NCBI RefSeq assembly: GCF_013184545.1
Contig: NZ_JAAOJA010000009.1
Location: 1 to 64,000 of the forward strand
Direction: 5' to 3'
Source: Pseudomonas tumuqii
GTDB taxonomy: Bacteria; Pseudomonadota; Gammaproteobacteria; Pseudomonadales; Pseudomonadaceae
Length of the DNA: 64,000 nt
The translations under genes and the position numbers were made by a program. Shown in pieces: positions 1 to 7,996 of this stretch (the first letter of the stretch is position 1; each line of letters begins with the position of its first letter). Below the pieces are notes generated by a model, which searched no databases, had not been told where the DNA came from, and worked only from the letters and a program-made list of their open reading frames with translations.

Positions 1-70
1 AGTAGTGAAACGATGCATCGCCGATGGTAGTGTGGGGTTTCCCCATGTGAGAGTAGGTCATCGTCAAGCT
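1..70 (+). rRNA. rrf: 5S rRNA, 3' part
   Basis: The first 70 bases match the 3' half of Pseudomonas 5S rRNA, including the GCCGATGGTAGTGTGGGG segment and the 3' end that closes the terminal helix. The 5' part and the rest of the rRNA operon lie before the window. A strong terminator follows directly. Confidence 0.93.
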
Positions 71-79
71 TATATTCCA

Positions 80-113
80 AACCCCCCATCTGCGTAAGCA
101 GGTGGGGGGTTTG
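80..113 (+). terminator. Terminator of the rRNA operon
   Basis: An ACCCCCCA arm pairs with TGGGGGGT around a short loop and is followed by a T-rich stretch, just after the 5S gene. This fits an intrinsic terminator ending the upstream rrn operon. Confidence 0.88.
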
Positions 114-204
114 TCTTTGTGCCGCCGAAAACTACGATCAGTCTCAGTAGGCAACCTGTAGGCACGCCGTTATCATGCGTGCCTTGCAACTCAGTGAGAT
201 CAGC

Positions 205-1167
205 ATGTTGCCACTACTAAGGCTGCTTCAAGACGGGCGTTTTCATTCGGGCGAAGCGCTTGGCGCAGCCTTGGGGGTCAGTCGCTCAGCGATATGGAAG
301 CAATTACAGTCCTTGGAGGCTGAGTTGGCATTGCCTGTTCACAGGGTTCGCGGACGTGGCTACTGCCTGGAGAGCCAGCTTGTGCTTTTGGATGAGGGCG
401 TTCTGGCGGTCAATGAGGCTGCTCAAGGCTGGCCAGTGAGCATTCTGCCCGCCGTGGATTCGACCAATGCAGAGGCGTTAAGACGTTTGGCCGGCGGTCT
501 GGTGCCCCCTTTTATCGTCTTGGCGGAACGCCAGACCTCTGGGCGTGGACGCAGGGGGCGCAATTGGGTGAGCCCTTTTGGTGAGAACCTCTATTACAGC
601 CTGGCTCTTCAGGTAGATGGCGGTATGCGTCAGCTCGAGGGGTTGAGTCTGGTTGTGGGTTTGGCCCTGCTTCGTGCGCTGCGTATAGCAGGAGTGGTCA
701 CTGCGGGGTTGAAGTGGCCTAACGACGTATTGGTCGATGGCCGCAAGATAGCGGGTATTCTCCTGGAGTTGTCTGGCGATCCGGCTGATGTATGTCACGT
801 CGTGATAGGTATCGGAGTCAACGTGAACATGCTTGCGGATAGGGGGGCTATCGATCAGCCGTGGACCTCTATGCGTGCTGAGTTAGGGCGGCTGGTGGAT
901 CGCAACGAGTTTGTTTGCGAGCTCAATCGCCAGTTATCGCTCTATCTAGGTGTGCATCAAAAGCATGGTTTTTCCGTTTTGAGGGATGAGTGGCAAGAAA
1001 ATCATCTTTGGCAGGGGCGTCATGTGACGCTCGCCGCGGGAGCCAGCTCGGTTGAGGGTGTGGTGTTGGGAGTCGACCAGACGGGCGCCATTCGCTTGCG
1101 TGTTGCAGGAGTAGAGCAAAATTTCAGTGGTGGAGAGCTCAGTTTGAGGTTGAATGATGATTCTTGA
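205..1167 (+). CDS. birA: Bifunctional biotin-[acetyl-CoA-carboxylase] ligase / biotin operon repressor BirA
   Basis: BirA activates biotin with ATP and attaches it to the biotin carboxyl carrier protein; its N-terminal winged helix can also repress biotin genes. The 320-residue product shows the helix-turn-helix at about residues 10-50, the GRGRRGR adenylate-binding loop near 113-119, the KWPNDV motif at 170-175 and a lysine in RKIAG near 181. I chose the ATG at 205 because family members start with a similar Met-Leu-x-Leu-Leu stretch; an in-frame ATG at 175 would add ten residues. The 3' end overlaps coaX, so the two are probably translationally coupled. Confidence 0.93.
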   Translation: MLPLLRLLQDGRFHSGEALGAALGVSRSAIWKQLQSLEAELALPVHRVRGRGYCLESQLVLLDEGVLAVNEAAQGWPVSILPAVDSTNAEALRRLAGGLVPPFIVLAERQTSGRGRRGRNWVSPFGENLYYSLALQVDGGMRQLEGLSLVVGLALLRALRIAGVVTAGLKWPNDVLVDGRKIAGILLELSGDPADVCHVVIGIGVNVNMLADRGAIDQPWTSMRAELGRLVDRNEFVCELNRQLSLYLGVHQKHGFSVLRDEWQENHLWQGRHVTLAAGASSVEGVVLGVDQTGAIRLRVAGVEQNFSGGELSLRLNDDS

Positions 1168-1903
1168 GCTCGATTGTGGAAACAGCTTTATCAAATGGCG
1201 AATCGTCACAGAAGGTGGCGTGAGTGCGGGTTGTGGCGGTGTTGTTGGCACCGATGAAGAACTCGTTCAAGCCGTTCAGCAGCAATTGCTCAACCTGCGC
1301 GCTTGTCGTTTGGTGAGTGTGCGCTCGGATGAAGAAACGCTGCGGCTTGTCGATGCCCTGAGGCGGGCATTTGGCATAGAGTGCGTTTGTGCGCATCCGG
1401 CTATGGAATTGGCGGGTGTGCGTAATGGGTATGAGCAGTATGAGCGTCTAGGGCTTGACCGCTGGCTCGCTCTGGTGGGGGCATATCAGCAGGTTCGGCA
1501 GGCTTGTTTGGTACTAGACTTGGGTACTGCTGTGACCTCTGATTTTGTTGATGCTGATGGTCGGCACCTTGGCGGTTTTATTTGTCCTGGTGTGCCATTG
1601 ATGCGCAATCAATTGCGCACCCACACCAGGCGAACGCGTTATGACGATCGGCTTGCTAAGCAAGCGATACAGAGCTTGGCACCCGGGCGCTCGACGGCTG
1701 AAGCGGTTGAACGCGGTTGTTCATTGATGCTGCAAGGGTTTGTTCGTACTCAGCTGGATATGGCGCGCGACTACTGGGGAGGGCGCTTCGTGGTCTTCCT
1801 GACAGGCGGTGATGCTTCTTTAGTGGTCAACATGTTGCCTGATGCTCGGGTAGTCCCTGACCTGGTCTTTATCGGCTTGGCAATCGCCTGTCCGTTGCGT
1901 TGA
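1157..1903 (+). CDS. coaX: Type III pantothenate kinase CoaX
   Basis: CoaX phosphorylates pantothenate in the first step of coenzyme A synthesis. It is the type used by Pseudomonas instead of the E. coli CoaA type. The 248-residue product has the N-terminal ASKHA phosphate-binding motif (LDCGNS, residues 5-10), the GLDRWLALVGA motif and the LDLGTAVTSD motif typical of the family. The gene overlaps the end of birA; a second ATG three bases upstream (1154) is equally possible. birA-coaX-SPOR is a compact conserved Pseudomonas unit. Confidence 0.93.
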   Translation: MILELDCGNSFIKWRIVTEGGVSAGCGGVVGTDEELVQAVQQQLLNLRACRLVSVRSDEETLRLVDALRRAFGIECVCAHPAMELAGVRNGYEQYERLGLDRWLALVGAYQQVRQACLVLDLGTAVTSDFVDADGRHLGGFICPGVPLMRNQLRTHTRRTRYDDRLAKQAIQSLAPGRSTAEAVERGCSLMLQGFVRTQLDMARDYWGGRFVVFLTGGDASLVVNMLPDARVVPDLVFIGLAIACPLR

Positions 1904-1911
1904 GGTCATGC

Positions 1912-2583
1912 ATGCGTTGGATGTTCTTGTTGTTGATTGTACTGAATCTGTTTTATTACGTGTGGCACCAGCAGCAGGCACCATTGCGTGCTAAAGAGGT
2001 TGCTCCACTGACCCTCGCTCAAAACAGCAAGCGCGATATTCAGCTGTTAAGTGAGTCTGATGAGCCTGTGCGACGTGAGCAGGCGCACCGTGCGGTCGCT
2101 GGGGCTGTCTGTCTTTTTCTAGGTGGTTTTGAATTGGAGTCTGCTGCTGCAGCGGTCGAGCAGCGTCTGCTCAGTCTCGATATACGTTCGCGCGTGCAAT
2201 CAATGGATGCCGCGGCAGAGGTCGAGTATTGGGTGTATTTGCCTCCACTGGCGTCACGCCAGGCCTCGCTTCGGCAGTTGAAAGAGTTGCAGGCGCGAAA
2301 AATAGACAGCTACATCATTACCCAGGGGGATTTGGCTAACGGGATATCGTTGGGGATCTTTCCGCGTGAAGACTCGGCAAGGGGTGTGATGCAGCGTCTG
2401 CATGACGCTGGTTACGACGCCGAGCTGAGGGAGTTACCGCGGTCTCATCGAAGCTATTGGGTGCGCATAGCCCCCGAAAGCCGTCGTTTGGTCAGCGATT
2501 CGCTCCTGGAAAGTTTGGCTTTTGACTTCAATGGGTTGCAGCATCAATTAATGCCGTGCGAAAGCATTGCAACCTCTCGTTAG
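1912..2583 (+). CDS. SPOR domain-containing membrane protein
   Basis: A 223-residue protein with a single N-terminal membrane segment (RWMFLLLIVLNLFYYVW) and a C-terminal SPOR-like region from about residue 60 on, so probably anchored in the inner membrane with a periplasmic domain. SPOR domains bind denuded glycan strands of peptidoglycan. I recognise it as the conserved Pseudomonas protein that follows coaX. The ATG at 1912 puts the start just before the membrane segment; a TTG at 1900 in the same frame is less likely. The exact role is unknown. Confidence 0.75.
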   Translation: MRWMFLLLIVLNLFYYVWHQQQAPLRAKEVAPLTLAQNSKRDIQLLSESDEPVRREQAHRAVAGAVCLFLGGFELESAAAAVEQRLLSLDIRSRVQSMDAAAEVEYWVYLPPLASRQASLRQLKELQARKIDSYIITQGDLANGISLGIFPREDSARGVMQRLHDAGYDAELRELPRSHRSYWVRIAPESRRLVSDSLLESLAFDFNGLQHQLMPCESIATSR

Positions 2584-2595
2584 ATTGCATAGAAT
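2567..2595 (+). promoter_or_regulatory. Distal sigma70 promoter of the tRNA-tufB operon (P1)
   Basis: TTGCAA at 2567-2572 and TAGAAT at 2590-2595 are separated by 17 bases and followed by a GC-rich stretch (GGCGCCCGC), as in promoters under stringent control. It overlaps the 3' end of the SPOR gene. Confidence 0.6.
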
Positions 2596-2682
2596 GGCGC
2601 CCGCTTCGCAGGCTGGCTTTAACGGTAAAACTGCGGAGTTGCTGTCAGTGCAGCTAACCTCAGGTTTTTAATGAGAAATTGC

Positions 2683-2711
2683 TTGACAGTAGGGTGGCAT
2701 CTAAAGAGAAT
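2683..2711 (+). promoter_or_regulatory. Proximal sigma70 promoter of the tRNA-tufB operon (P2)
   Basis: A perfect -35 TTGACA at 2683-2688 and GAGAAT at 2706-2711 have a 17-base spacer. The GC-rich bases (GCCGCC) after the -10 resemble a stringent discriminator. The predicted start lies a few bases before tRNA-Tyr. Confidence 0.75.
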
Positions 2712-2724
2712 GCCGCCTCCTTTT

Positions 2725-2809
2725 GGAGGGATTCCCGAGTGGCCAAAGGGATCAGACTGTAAATCTGACGTCATCGACTTCGAAGGTTCGAATCCTTCTC
2801 CCTCCACCA
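2725..2809 (+). tRNA. tRNA-Tyr (GUA)
   Basis: An 85-base gene with acceptor GGAGGGA pairing with TCCCTCC, a long variable arm as in class II tRNAs, TTCGAATC in the T loop, anticodon GTA at 2759-2761 and an encoded CCA. First of three tRNAs upstream of tufB. Confidence 0.95.
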
Positions 2810-2833
2810 GATTTAGCGTGAGCTGCAAGCTCC

Positions 2834-2907
<74 letters not shown>

Positions 2908-2933
2908 TGTTTGTGGTTTGCGTAATGTGTAAC

Positions 2934-3009
2934 GCTCATGTAGCTCAGCTGGTAGAGCACACCCTTGGTAAGGGTGAGGTCAGCGGTTCGAGTCCGCTCA
3001 TGAGCTCCA
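2934..3009 (+). tRNA. tRNA-Thr (GGU)
   Basis: A cloverleaf with acceptor GCTCATG/CATGAGC, anticodon GGT at 2967-2969, the GGTTCGAGTCC T arm and an encoded CCA. Third tRNA of the operon. The order Tyr-Gly-Thr-tufB matches the thrU-tyrU-glyT-thrT-tufB operon of E. coli without its first tRNA. Confidence 0.95.
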
Positions 3010-3014
3010 TTCGA

Positions 3015-3048
3015 CAAAGGCAGATATGAAAGTATCTGCCTTTGTTTT
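3015..3048 (+). terminator. Hairpin with T run between tRNA-Thr and tufB
   Basis: A perfect 12-bp stem (CAAAGGCAGATA pairing with TATCTGCCTTTG) around a 6-base loop is followed by TTTT. It may be a partial terminator or processing site that sets the ratio of tRNA to tufB transcripts. No clear separate tufB promoter is seen after it. Confidence 0.6.
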
Positions 3049-3093
3049 AATGGTGATATGACTTGCTCAATTCTTCGTTTGGAGACAGTCGAG

Positions 3094-4287
3094 ATGGCTA
3101 AAGAAAAGTTTGAACGTAATAAGCCGCACGTCAACGTAGGCACTATCGGCCACGTCGACCACGGCAAGACTACTCTGACTGCAGCGCTGACCAAGGTCTG
3201 TGCTGAGACTTGGGGTGGCTCTGCGCGTGACTTCTCCCAGATCGACAACGCCCCGGAAGAAAAGGCGCGTGGTATTACCATCAACACTTCCCATGTTGAA
3301 TACGATTCCGCTATTCGGCATTACGCGCACGTTGATTGTCCTGGCCACGCTGACTATGTGAAGAACATGATCACCGGTGCTGCGCAGATGGATGGTGCGA
3401 TCCTGGTTTGCTCTGCTGCTGACGGCCCGATGCCGCAGACTCGCGAGCACATCCTGCTGTCCCGTCAGGTAGGTGTTCCTTACATCGTGGTCTTCCTGAA
3501 CAAGGCTGACATGGTGGATGACGCTGAGCTGCTGGAACTGGTTGAGATGGAAGTGCGTGACCTGCTGTCAGCTTACGACTTCCCGGGCGACGACACTCCG
3601 ATCGTGATCGGTTCGGCGCTGATGGCGCTGAATGGTCAGGACGACAATGAAATGGGCACCTCTGCCGTGCGCAAGCTGGTGGAGACTCTGGATAGCTACA
3701 TTCCCGAGCCTGTTCGTGCGATCGACAAGCCGTTCCTGATGCCTATCGAGGACGTGTTCTCGATCTCCGGTCGCGGCACTGTGGTGACCGGGCGTATCGA
3801 GCGCGGCATCATCAAGATCCAGGAAGAGGTGGAGATTGTTGGTATTCGTAATACCACCAAGACCATCTGTACCGGCGTTGAGATGTTCCGCAAGCTGCTC
3901 GACGAAGGTCGTGCTGGCGAGAACTGCGGTATCCTGCTGCGTGGTACCAAGCGCGACGACGTAGAGCGTGGTCAGGTTCTGGCCAAGCCGGGCACTATCA
4001 AGCCGCACACCAAGTTCGAGGGAGAGGTGTACGTGCTGTCCAAGGAGGAAGGTGGTCGTCATACACCGTTCTTCAAGGGCTACCGTCCGCAGTTCTACTT
4101 CCGCACTACCGACGTAACTGGTAACTGCGAGTTGCCGGAAGGCGTTGAAATGGTAATGCCGGGCGACAACGTGAAAATGGTTGTTACCTTGATCGCTCCG
4201 ATTGCCATGGAAGATGGCTTGCGCTTCGCGATTCGCGAAGGTGGTCGTACCGTTGGTGCGGGTGTGGTTGCCAAGATCATCGAGTAA
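3094..4287 (+). CDS. tufB: Elongation factor Tu (copy B)
   Basis: EF-Tu brings aminoacyl-tRNA to the ribosome with GTP. The 397-residue product has the P loop GHVDHGKT (residues 19-26), switch II DCPGH (81-85) and NKAD (136-139). The ATG at 3094 is chosen by homology; the frame is open twelve codons further upstream. It differs from the copy at 19616-20809 at 19 residues, of which A73N, S201T and N253P are examples, while residues 74-200 are identical. It is downstream of three tRNA genes. Confidence 0.97.
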   Translation: MAKEKFERNKPHVNVGTIGHVDHGKTTLTAALTKVCAETWGGSARDFSQIDNAPEEKARGITINTSHVEYDSAIRHYAHVDCPGHADYVKNMITGAAQMDGAILVCSAADGPMPQTREHILLSRQVGVPYIVVFLNKADMVDDAELLELVEMEVRDLLSAYDFPGDDTPIVIGSALMALNGQDDNEMGTSAVRKLVETLDSYIPEPVRAIDKPFLMPIEDVFSISGRGTVVTGRIERGIIKIQEEVEIVGIRNTTKTICTGVEMFRKLLDEGRAGENCGILLRGTKRDDVERGQVLAKPGTIKPHTKFEGEVYVLSKEEGGRHTPFFKGYRPQFYFRTTDVTGNCELPEGVEMVMPGDNVKMVVTLIAPIAMEDGLRFAIREGGRTVGAGVVAKIIE

Positions 4288-4291
4288 TCGG

Positions 4292-4320
4292 TTGATCTGT
4301 CCCCGTCAGGCCGGCATAAT
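4292..4320 (+). promoter_or_regulatory. Sigma70 promoter of tRNA-Trp-secE-nusG
   Basis: TTGATC at 4292-4297 and CATAAT at 4315-4320 are 17 bases apart. The -10 lies in the loop of the tufB terminator hairpin, so promoter and terminator occupy the same DNA. Confidence 0.55.
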
Positions 4321-4336
4321 GGTCGGCCTGATTTTA
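4306..4336 (+). terminator. Terminator of tufB
   Basis: TCAGGCCG at 4306-4313 pairs with CGGCCTGA at 4324-4331 and is followed by TTTT. It overlaps the promoter of the next operon. Confidence 0.7.
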
Positions 4337-4341
4337 GTTTT

Positions 4342-4417
4342 AGGTCAGTAGCTCAATTGGCAGAGCGGCGGTCTCCAAAACCGCAGGTTGGGGGTTCGAT
4401 TCCCTCCTGACCTGCCA
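4342..4417 (+). tRNA. tRNA-Trp (CCA)
   Basis: A cloverleaf with acceptor AGGTCAG/CTGACCT, anticodon CCA at 4375-4377, the GGTTCGATTCC T arm and an encoded 3' CCA. It is cotranscribed with secE, as is usual in gammaproteobacteria. Confidence 0.95.
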
Positions 4418-4460
4418 TTTTCTAACGAATTTGGCGTGTCTTCTCACAGGATCCTCGTAA

Positions 4461-4829
4461 ATGACTGTTAAGGCTGAAGCCAAAGATTCGCGCTTTGATC
4501 TGCTGAAGTGGGTTGTGGTATCCGCTTTGGTGGTGGCGGGTGTGGTTGGTAATCAGTACTTTTCTGCTGAGCCAATCCTGTACCGTGTGTTGGCCTTGCT
4601 TGTGCTCGCGGTCGTTGCTGGCGCTGTCGCGCTGCAGACGACTAAGGGGCAGGCTTTTTTCGAGCTGGCAAAAGAAGCACGCATTGAAATTCGTAAGGTC
4701 GTTTGGCCAACCCGCCAGGAAACCACGCAGACTACGTTGATTGTCGTGGCTGTTGTTCTGGTTATGGCGCTGCTGTTGTGGGGTTTAGATGCCTTGCTCG
4801 GTTGGCTTGTTTCGTTTGTAGTCGGTTAA
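4461..4829 (+). CDS. secE: Preprotein translocase subunit SecE
   Basis: SecE clamps SecY in the inner-membrane SecYEG channel. The 122-residue product has three membrane segments (about 15-32, 40-59 and 92-120), and the conserved amphipathic helix with EIRKVVWPTRQET at about 76-88 before the last one. It is followed nine bases later by nusG, its standard partner. Confidence 0.95.
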   Translation: MTVKAEAKDSRFDLLKWVVVSALVVAGVVGNQYFSAEPILYRVLALLVLAVVAGAVALQTTKGQAFFELAKEARIEIRKVVWPTRQETTQTTLIVVAVVLVMALLLWGLDALLGWLVSFVVG

Positions 4830-4838
4830 AGGTGTCCC

Positions 4839-5372
4839 GTGGCTAAGCGTTGGTACGTTGTGCATGCTTACTCGGGTTACGAGAAGCATGTGATGCGCTC
4901 GTTGATAGAGCGCGTAAAACTCGCCGGTATGGAAGATGGTTTCGGCGAGATTCTGGTCCCTACTGAAGAAGTGGTGGAAATGCGTAATGGCCAGAAGCGC
5001 AAAAGCGAGCGCAAGTTTTTCCCTGGCTATGTGTTGGTGCAGATGGACATGAACGAGGGCACTTGGCACTTGGTCAAGGATACACCTCGGGTCATGGGCT
5101 TCATCGGTGGTACTGCCGATAAGCCGGCGGCTATTACTGACAAGGAGGCCGAGGCCATCTTGCGTCGCGTGGCTGATAGCGGCGATAAGCCCAAGCCTAA
5201 GACGCTATTTGAGCCGGGTGAGATGGTCCGTGTTGTTGATGGGCCGTTCGCCGACTTTAGTGGCGTAGTCGAAGAAGTTAATTATGAGAAAAGCCGTATC
5301 CAGGTGGCGGTGACTATTTTTGGTCGCTCCACTCCGGTCGAGCTGGAGTTCAGTCAGGTCGAGAAGGCATAA
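4839..5372 (+). CDS. nusG: Transcription termination/antitermination protein NusG
   Basis: NusG binds RNA polymerase, suppresses pausing, links it to Rho or to ribosomal S10 and so couples transcription to translation. The 177-residue product shows the NGN domain (YVVHAYSGYEKHV at the N terminus, FFPGYVLVQM in the middle) and a C-terminal KOW domain (GEMVRVVDGPFADFSG). The start is GTG at 4839. A strong terminator follows. Confidence 0.96.
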   Translation: MAKRWYVVHAYSGYEKHVMRSLIERVKLAGMEDGFGEILVPTEEVVEMRNGQKRKSERKFFPGYVLVQMDMNEGTWHLVKDTPRVMGFIGGTADKPAAITDKEAEAILRRVADSGDKPKPKTLFEPGEMVRVVDGPFADFSGVVEEVNYEKSRIQVAVTIFGRSTPVELEFSQVEKA

Positions 5373-5391
5373 CTGACACAAGCATCCCTTA

Positions 5392-5418
5392 CCCCGCAGT
5401 CGCAAGCTGCGGGGTTTT
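5392..5418 (+). terminator. Terminator of secE-nusG
   Basis: CCCCGCAG at 5392-5399 pairs with CTGCGGGG at 5407-5414 and is followed by TTTT. Confidence 0.85.
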
Positions 5419-5445
5419 GTCGTCACTGGGATAAATGCGTAAATC
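5417..5445 (+). promoter_or_regulatory. Possible promoter of rplKA
   Basis: TTGTCG at 5417-5422 and TAAATC at 5440-5445 are 17 bases apart. The -35 begins in the T run of the nusG terminator. The -10 is a weak match. Confidence 0.4.
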
Positions 5446-5489
5446 ATCGGGGAGCCGTAAGGCGCTAGAACCCGTAATTGGAGTAGCTC

Positions 5490-5921
5490 ATGGCTAAGAA
5501 AATAACGGCTTATATCAAGCTGCAAGTAAAGGCTGCACAGGCTAACCCGAGCCCGCCAGTAGGCCCGGCTTTGGGTCAGCATGGCGTGAACATCATGGAG
5601 TTCTGCAAGGCGTTCAACGCCAGAACCCAGGGTATGGAGCCCGGTCTGCCGACTCCAGTGATCATCACTGTGTACAGCGACCGCAGCTTTACCTTTGAAA
5701 CCAAAAGCACCCCGGCTTCGGTTCTGCTGAAGAAGGCTGCTGGCTTGACCAGTGGTTCGGCTCGTCCGAACACCGTCAAGGTTGGCACTGTGACTCGTGC
5801 TCAGCTGGAAGAGATCGCCAAGACCAAGCAGGCCGATCTGACTTCCGCTGATATGGATGCGGCCGTGCGTACTATCGCCGGCTCTGCTCGTAGCATGGGC
5901 CTCAACGTGGAGGGTGTGTAA
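5490..5921 (+). CDS. rplK: 50S ribosomal protein L11
   Basis: L11 binds 23S rRNA at the GTPase-associated centre and is needed for RelA activation. The 143-residue product has the proline-rich segment PSPPVGPALGQHGVNIMEFC near the N terminus and the C-terminal RNA-binding domain ending in AGSARSMGLNV. Its stop overlaps the rplA start by one base (TAATG), which supports translational coupling. Confidence 0.97.
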   Translation: MAKKITAYIKLQVKAAQANPSPPVGPALGQHGVNIMEFCKAFNARTQGMEPGLPTPVIITVYSDRSFTFETKSTPASVLLKKAAGLTSGSARPNTVKVGTVTRAQLEEIAKTKQADLTSADMDAAVRTIAGSARSMGLNVEGV

Positions 5922-6616
5922 TGGCTAAGCTGACCAAGCGTCAAAAGGCAATCGCGGCGAAGATTGAGCCGGGCAAAGCCTACAACTTCACCGAGGCTGC
6001 CGCTCTGCTGGCTGAGCTTTCGGTTGTCAAGTTCTCCGAATCTGTTGATGTCGCGGTGAACCTCGGCGTCGATCCGCGTAAATCCGACCAGGTCGTGCGT
6101 GGCGCTACCGTGCTGCCGAACGGCTCCGGGAAAAGCGTGCGGGTTGCCGTGTTCACCCAGGGTCCGGCTGCTGAAGCGGCTCTGGCTGCCGGCGCTGACC
6201 GCGTAGGTATGGATGAGCTGGCTGCCGAGATGAAGGGCGGCGATCTGAACTATGACGTGGTTATCGCATCCCCGGATGCCATGCGCGTTGTCGGTCAGTT
6301 GGGTCAGATCCTCGGCCCACGCGGCCTGATGCCGAACCCAAAAGTCGGTACCGTTACTCCAGACGTTGCCACTGCCGTACGCAATGCCAAGGCTGGTCAG
6401 GTGCGCTTCCGTACCGACAAGAACGGTATCATCCATGGTTCCGTGGGCAAAGTTGGCTTCGACGCCGAGAAACTGAAGCAAAACGTTGAGGCGCTGATCT
6501 CCGATCTGAAGCGTCTCAAACCGTCGACTTCGAAAGGCATCTATGTCAAGCGCGTGACCCTGAGCACCACCATGGGGCCTGGTCTGGTTATCGACCAAGC
6601 TTCGCTCGACGCGTAA
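5921..6616 (+). CDS. rplA: 50S ribosomal protein L1
   Basis: L1 forms the mobile stalk that helps release deacylated tRNA from the E site, and in E. coli it represses its own operon by binding the mRNA. The 231-residue product carries the family signature around LGPRGLMPNPKVGTVT and the C-terminal GIYVKRVTLSTTMGPG. It is coupled to rplK. Confidence 0.97.
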   Translation: MAKLTKRQKAIAAKIEPGKAYNFTEAAALLAELSVVKFSESVDVAVNLGVDPRKSDQVVRGATVLPNGSGKSVRVAVFTQGPAAEAALAAGADRVGMDELAAEMKGGDLNYDVVIASPDAMRVVGQLGQILGPRGLMPNPKVGTVTPDVATAVRNAKAGQVRFRTDKNGIIHGSVGKVGFDAEKLKQNVEALISDLKRLKPSTSKGIYVKRVTLSTTMGPGLVIDQASLDA

Positions 6617-6659
6617 TGAATTCGGCTGGCGCAAGTGATTGCGCCAGTCTGCAAAATTG

Positions 6660-6770
6660 GGGTCCCTGCCTGGCGGGGGCTATCCAAGACCGTAGGTGGC
6701 GCAAGCCTTAAACCCGGCGAGTGATCACCGGCAGCCTACGCAGATGGTGCTCCCGATTCTTACCGAATCA
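6660..6770 (+). ncRNA. Ribosomal protein L10 leader of rplJL-rpoBC
   Basis: The 213-base gap before rplJ can fold so that CGTAGG at 6691 pairs with CCTACG at 6735, enclosing internal hairpins. This arrangement is known from the L10(L12)4-binding autoregulatory leader upstream of rplJ. The boundaries are approximate. Binding of L10-L7/L12 here would repress translation of rplJ and rplL. Confidence 0.7.
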
Positions 6771-6829
6771 GACACCAAAACGCCGTCCGACTCCGGTTGG
6801 ACGAAACGGTAACATCCAGGAGTAAACCC

Positions 6830-7330
6830 GTGGCAATTAAACTCGAAGACAAAAAGGCCATCGTCGCTGAAGTCAACGAGGCTGCCAAAGCTGCCCTGTC
6901 CGCTGTCGTGGCTGATGCCCGTGGCGTGACCGTAGCTGCAATGACCGGACTCCGTAAAGAGGCCCGCGCATCTGGTGTGTACGTGAAAGTCGTGCGTAAC
7001 ACCCTGCTGCGCCGCGCCGTTGAGGGCACTCAGTTTGACGTGCTCAACGACGTGTTCAAAGGCCCGACCCTGATTGCATTTTCCAATGAACATCCGGGCG
7101 CTGCTGCTCGTATTTTCAAGGATTTCGCCAAGGGTCAGGACAAGTTCGAGATCAAGGCAGCTGCGTTCGAGGGTCAGTTCCTCGCAGCCAATCAGATCGA
7201 CGTACTGGCAACTCTGCCGACTTACAACGAAGCGATTTCTCAGCTGATGAGCGTGATGCAAGGCGCTACCAGCAAGTTCGTTCGTACTTTGGCGGCTGTT
7301 CGCGACCAGAAAGAAGCTGCAGCGGCCTAA
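6830..7330 (+). CDS. rplJ: 50S ribosomal protein L10
   Basis: L10 anchors L7/L12 dimers in the ribosomal stalk and is the translational repressor of its own operon. The 166-residue product starts with MAIKLEDKKAIVAEV and contains ADARGVTVAAMTGLRKEAR and the C-terminal helix that binds L7/L12. The start is GTG at 6830, judged from the conserved N terminus and the AGGAG just before it. An upstream in-frame extension is not conserved. Confidence 0.95.
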   Translation: MAIKLEDKKAIVAEVNEAAKAALSAVVADARGVTVAAMTGLRKEARASGVYVKVVRNTLLRRAVEGTQFDVLNDVFKGPTLIAFSNEHPGAAARIFKDFAKGQDKFEIKAAAFEGQFLAANQIDVLATLPTYNEAISQLMSVMQGATSKFVRTLAAVRDQKEAAAA

Positions 7331-7411
7331 GGCTGGCTGCGTCGTCTTTCAATCTTATTTGTTTAATTTGATGGCCGCGAAGGCTGTCCCCCAATACAGG
7401 AATTTAGAGTC

Positions 7412-7777
7412 ATGGCTCTGACCAACGAAGACATCATCAACGCCGTTTCCGACATGTCCGTGATGCAGGTTGTTGAACTGATCAAGGCAATGGAAGAGAA
7501 GTTCGGTGTGACTGCTGCTGCTGCTGCTGGCCCGGCTGCTGCCGTTGCCGCTGTAGCTGAAGAGCAAACCGAATTCAACGTCGTGCTGCTGGAAGCTGGC
7601 GAGAAGAAAGTAAACGTGATCAAGGCTGTTCGCGAACTGACCGGCCTGGGTCTGAAAGAAGCCAAGGCAGTGGTTGATGGCGCTCCTGGCATTGTTAAGG
7701 AAGGCGTTTCGAAGGACGAAGCTGCAGCTGCAGTCAAAGTCCTGGAAGAAGCTGGCGCTAAAGTCGAGCTCAAGTAA
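7412..7777 (+). CDS. rplL: 50S ribosomal protein L7/L12
   Basis: L7/L12 is the multicopy stalk protein that recruits translation GTPases. The 121-residue product has the N-terminal dimerisation domain (TNEDIINAVSDMSVMQVVEL), an alanine-rich hinge at about 36-50 and the globular C-terminal domain with KVNVIKAVRELTGLGLKEAK. It is followed by an attenuator hairpin before rpoB. Confidence 0.97.
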   Translation: MALTNEDIINAVSDMSVMQVVELIKAMEEKFGVTAAAAAGPAAAVAAVAEEQTEFNVVLLEAGEKKVNVIKAVRELTGLGLKEAKAVVDGAPGIVKEGVSKDEAAAAVKVLEEAGAKVELK

Positions 7778-7823
7778 GCGACGACCTTGCGTCTACAGCC
7801 TGAGCGATTCGCGTAAGGCTGAT

Positions 7824-7852
7824 GGCTGGTGGCTTTTGCCACCGGCCTTTTT
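7824..7852 (+). terminator. Attenuator hairpin between rplL and rpoB
   Basis: GGCTGGTGGC at 7824-7833 pairs with GCCACCGGCC at 7838-7847 (one G-T pair) around a TTTT loop and is followed by five T. In E. coli a leaky terminator at this place reduces rpoBC transcription relative to rplJL; the same role is likely here. No convincing new promoter is visible between it and rpoB. Confidence 0.8.
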
Positions 7853-7996
7853 CCGTTGTAGGTCGGCTATTCATTGGTCGGCCTTCACTGGAACAACCCA
7901 CCCTGAGCGGTGGCGCAAACCATAGGGTTTGCAAGAGTTTCTGGCTGCTCCCATCGGAGAGGCCAAATAAGCAGGTGACCAAGCTGGGGAACGCTG

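Noticed and set aside
7853..7996. Separate rpoB promoter
   Set aside because: I looked for -35/-10 pairs with 16-18 base spacing after the attenuator and found none.
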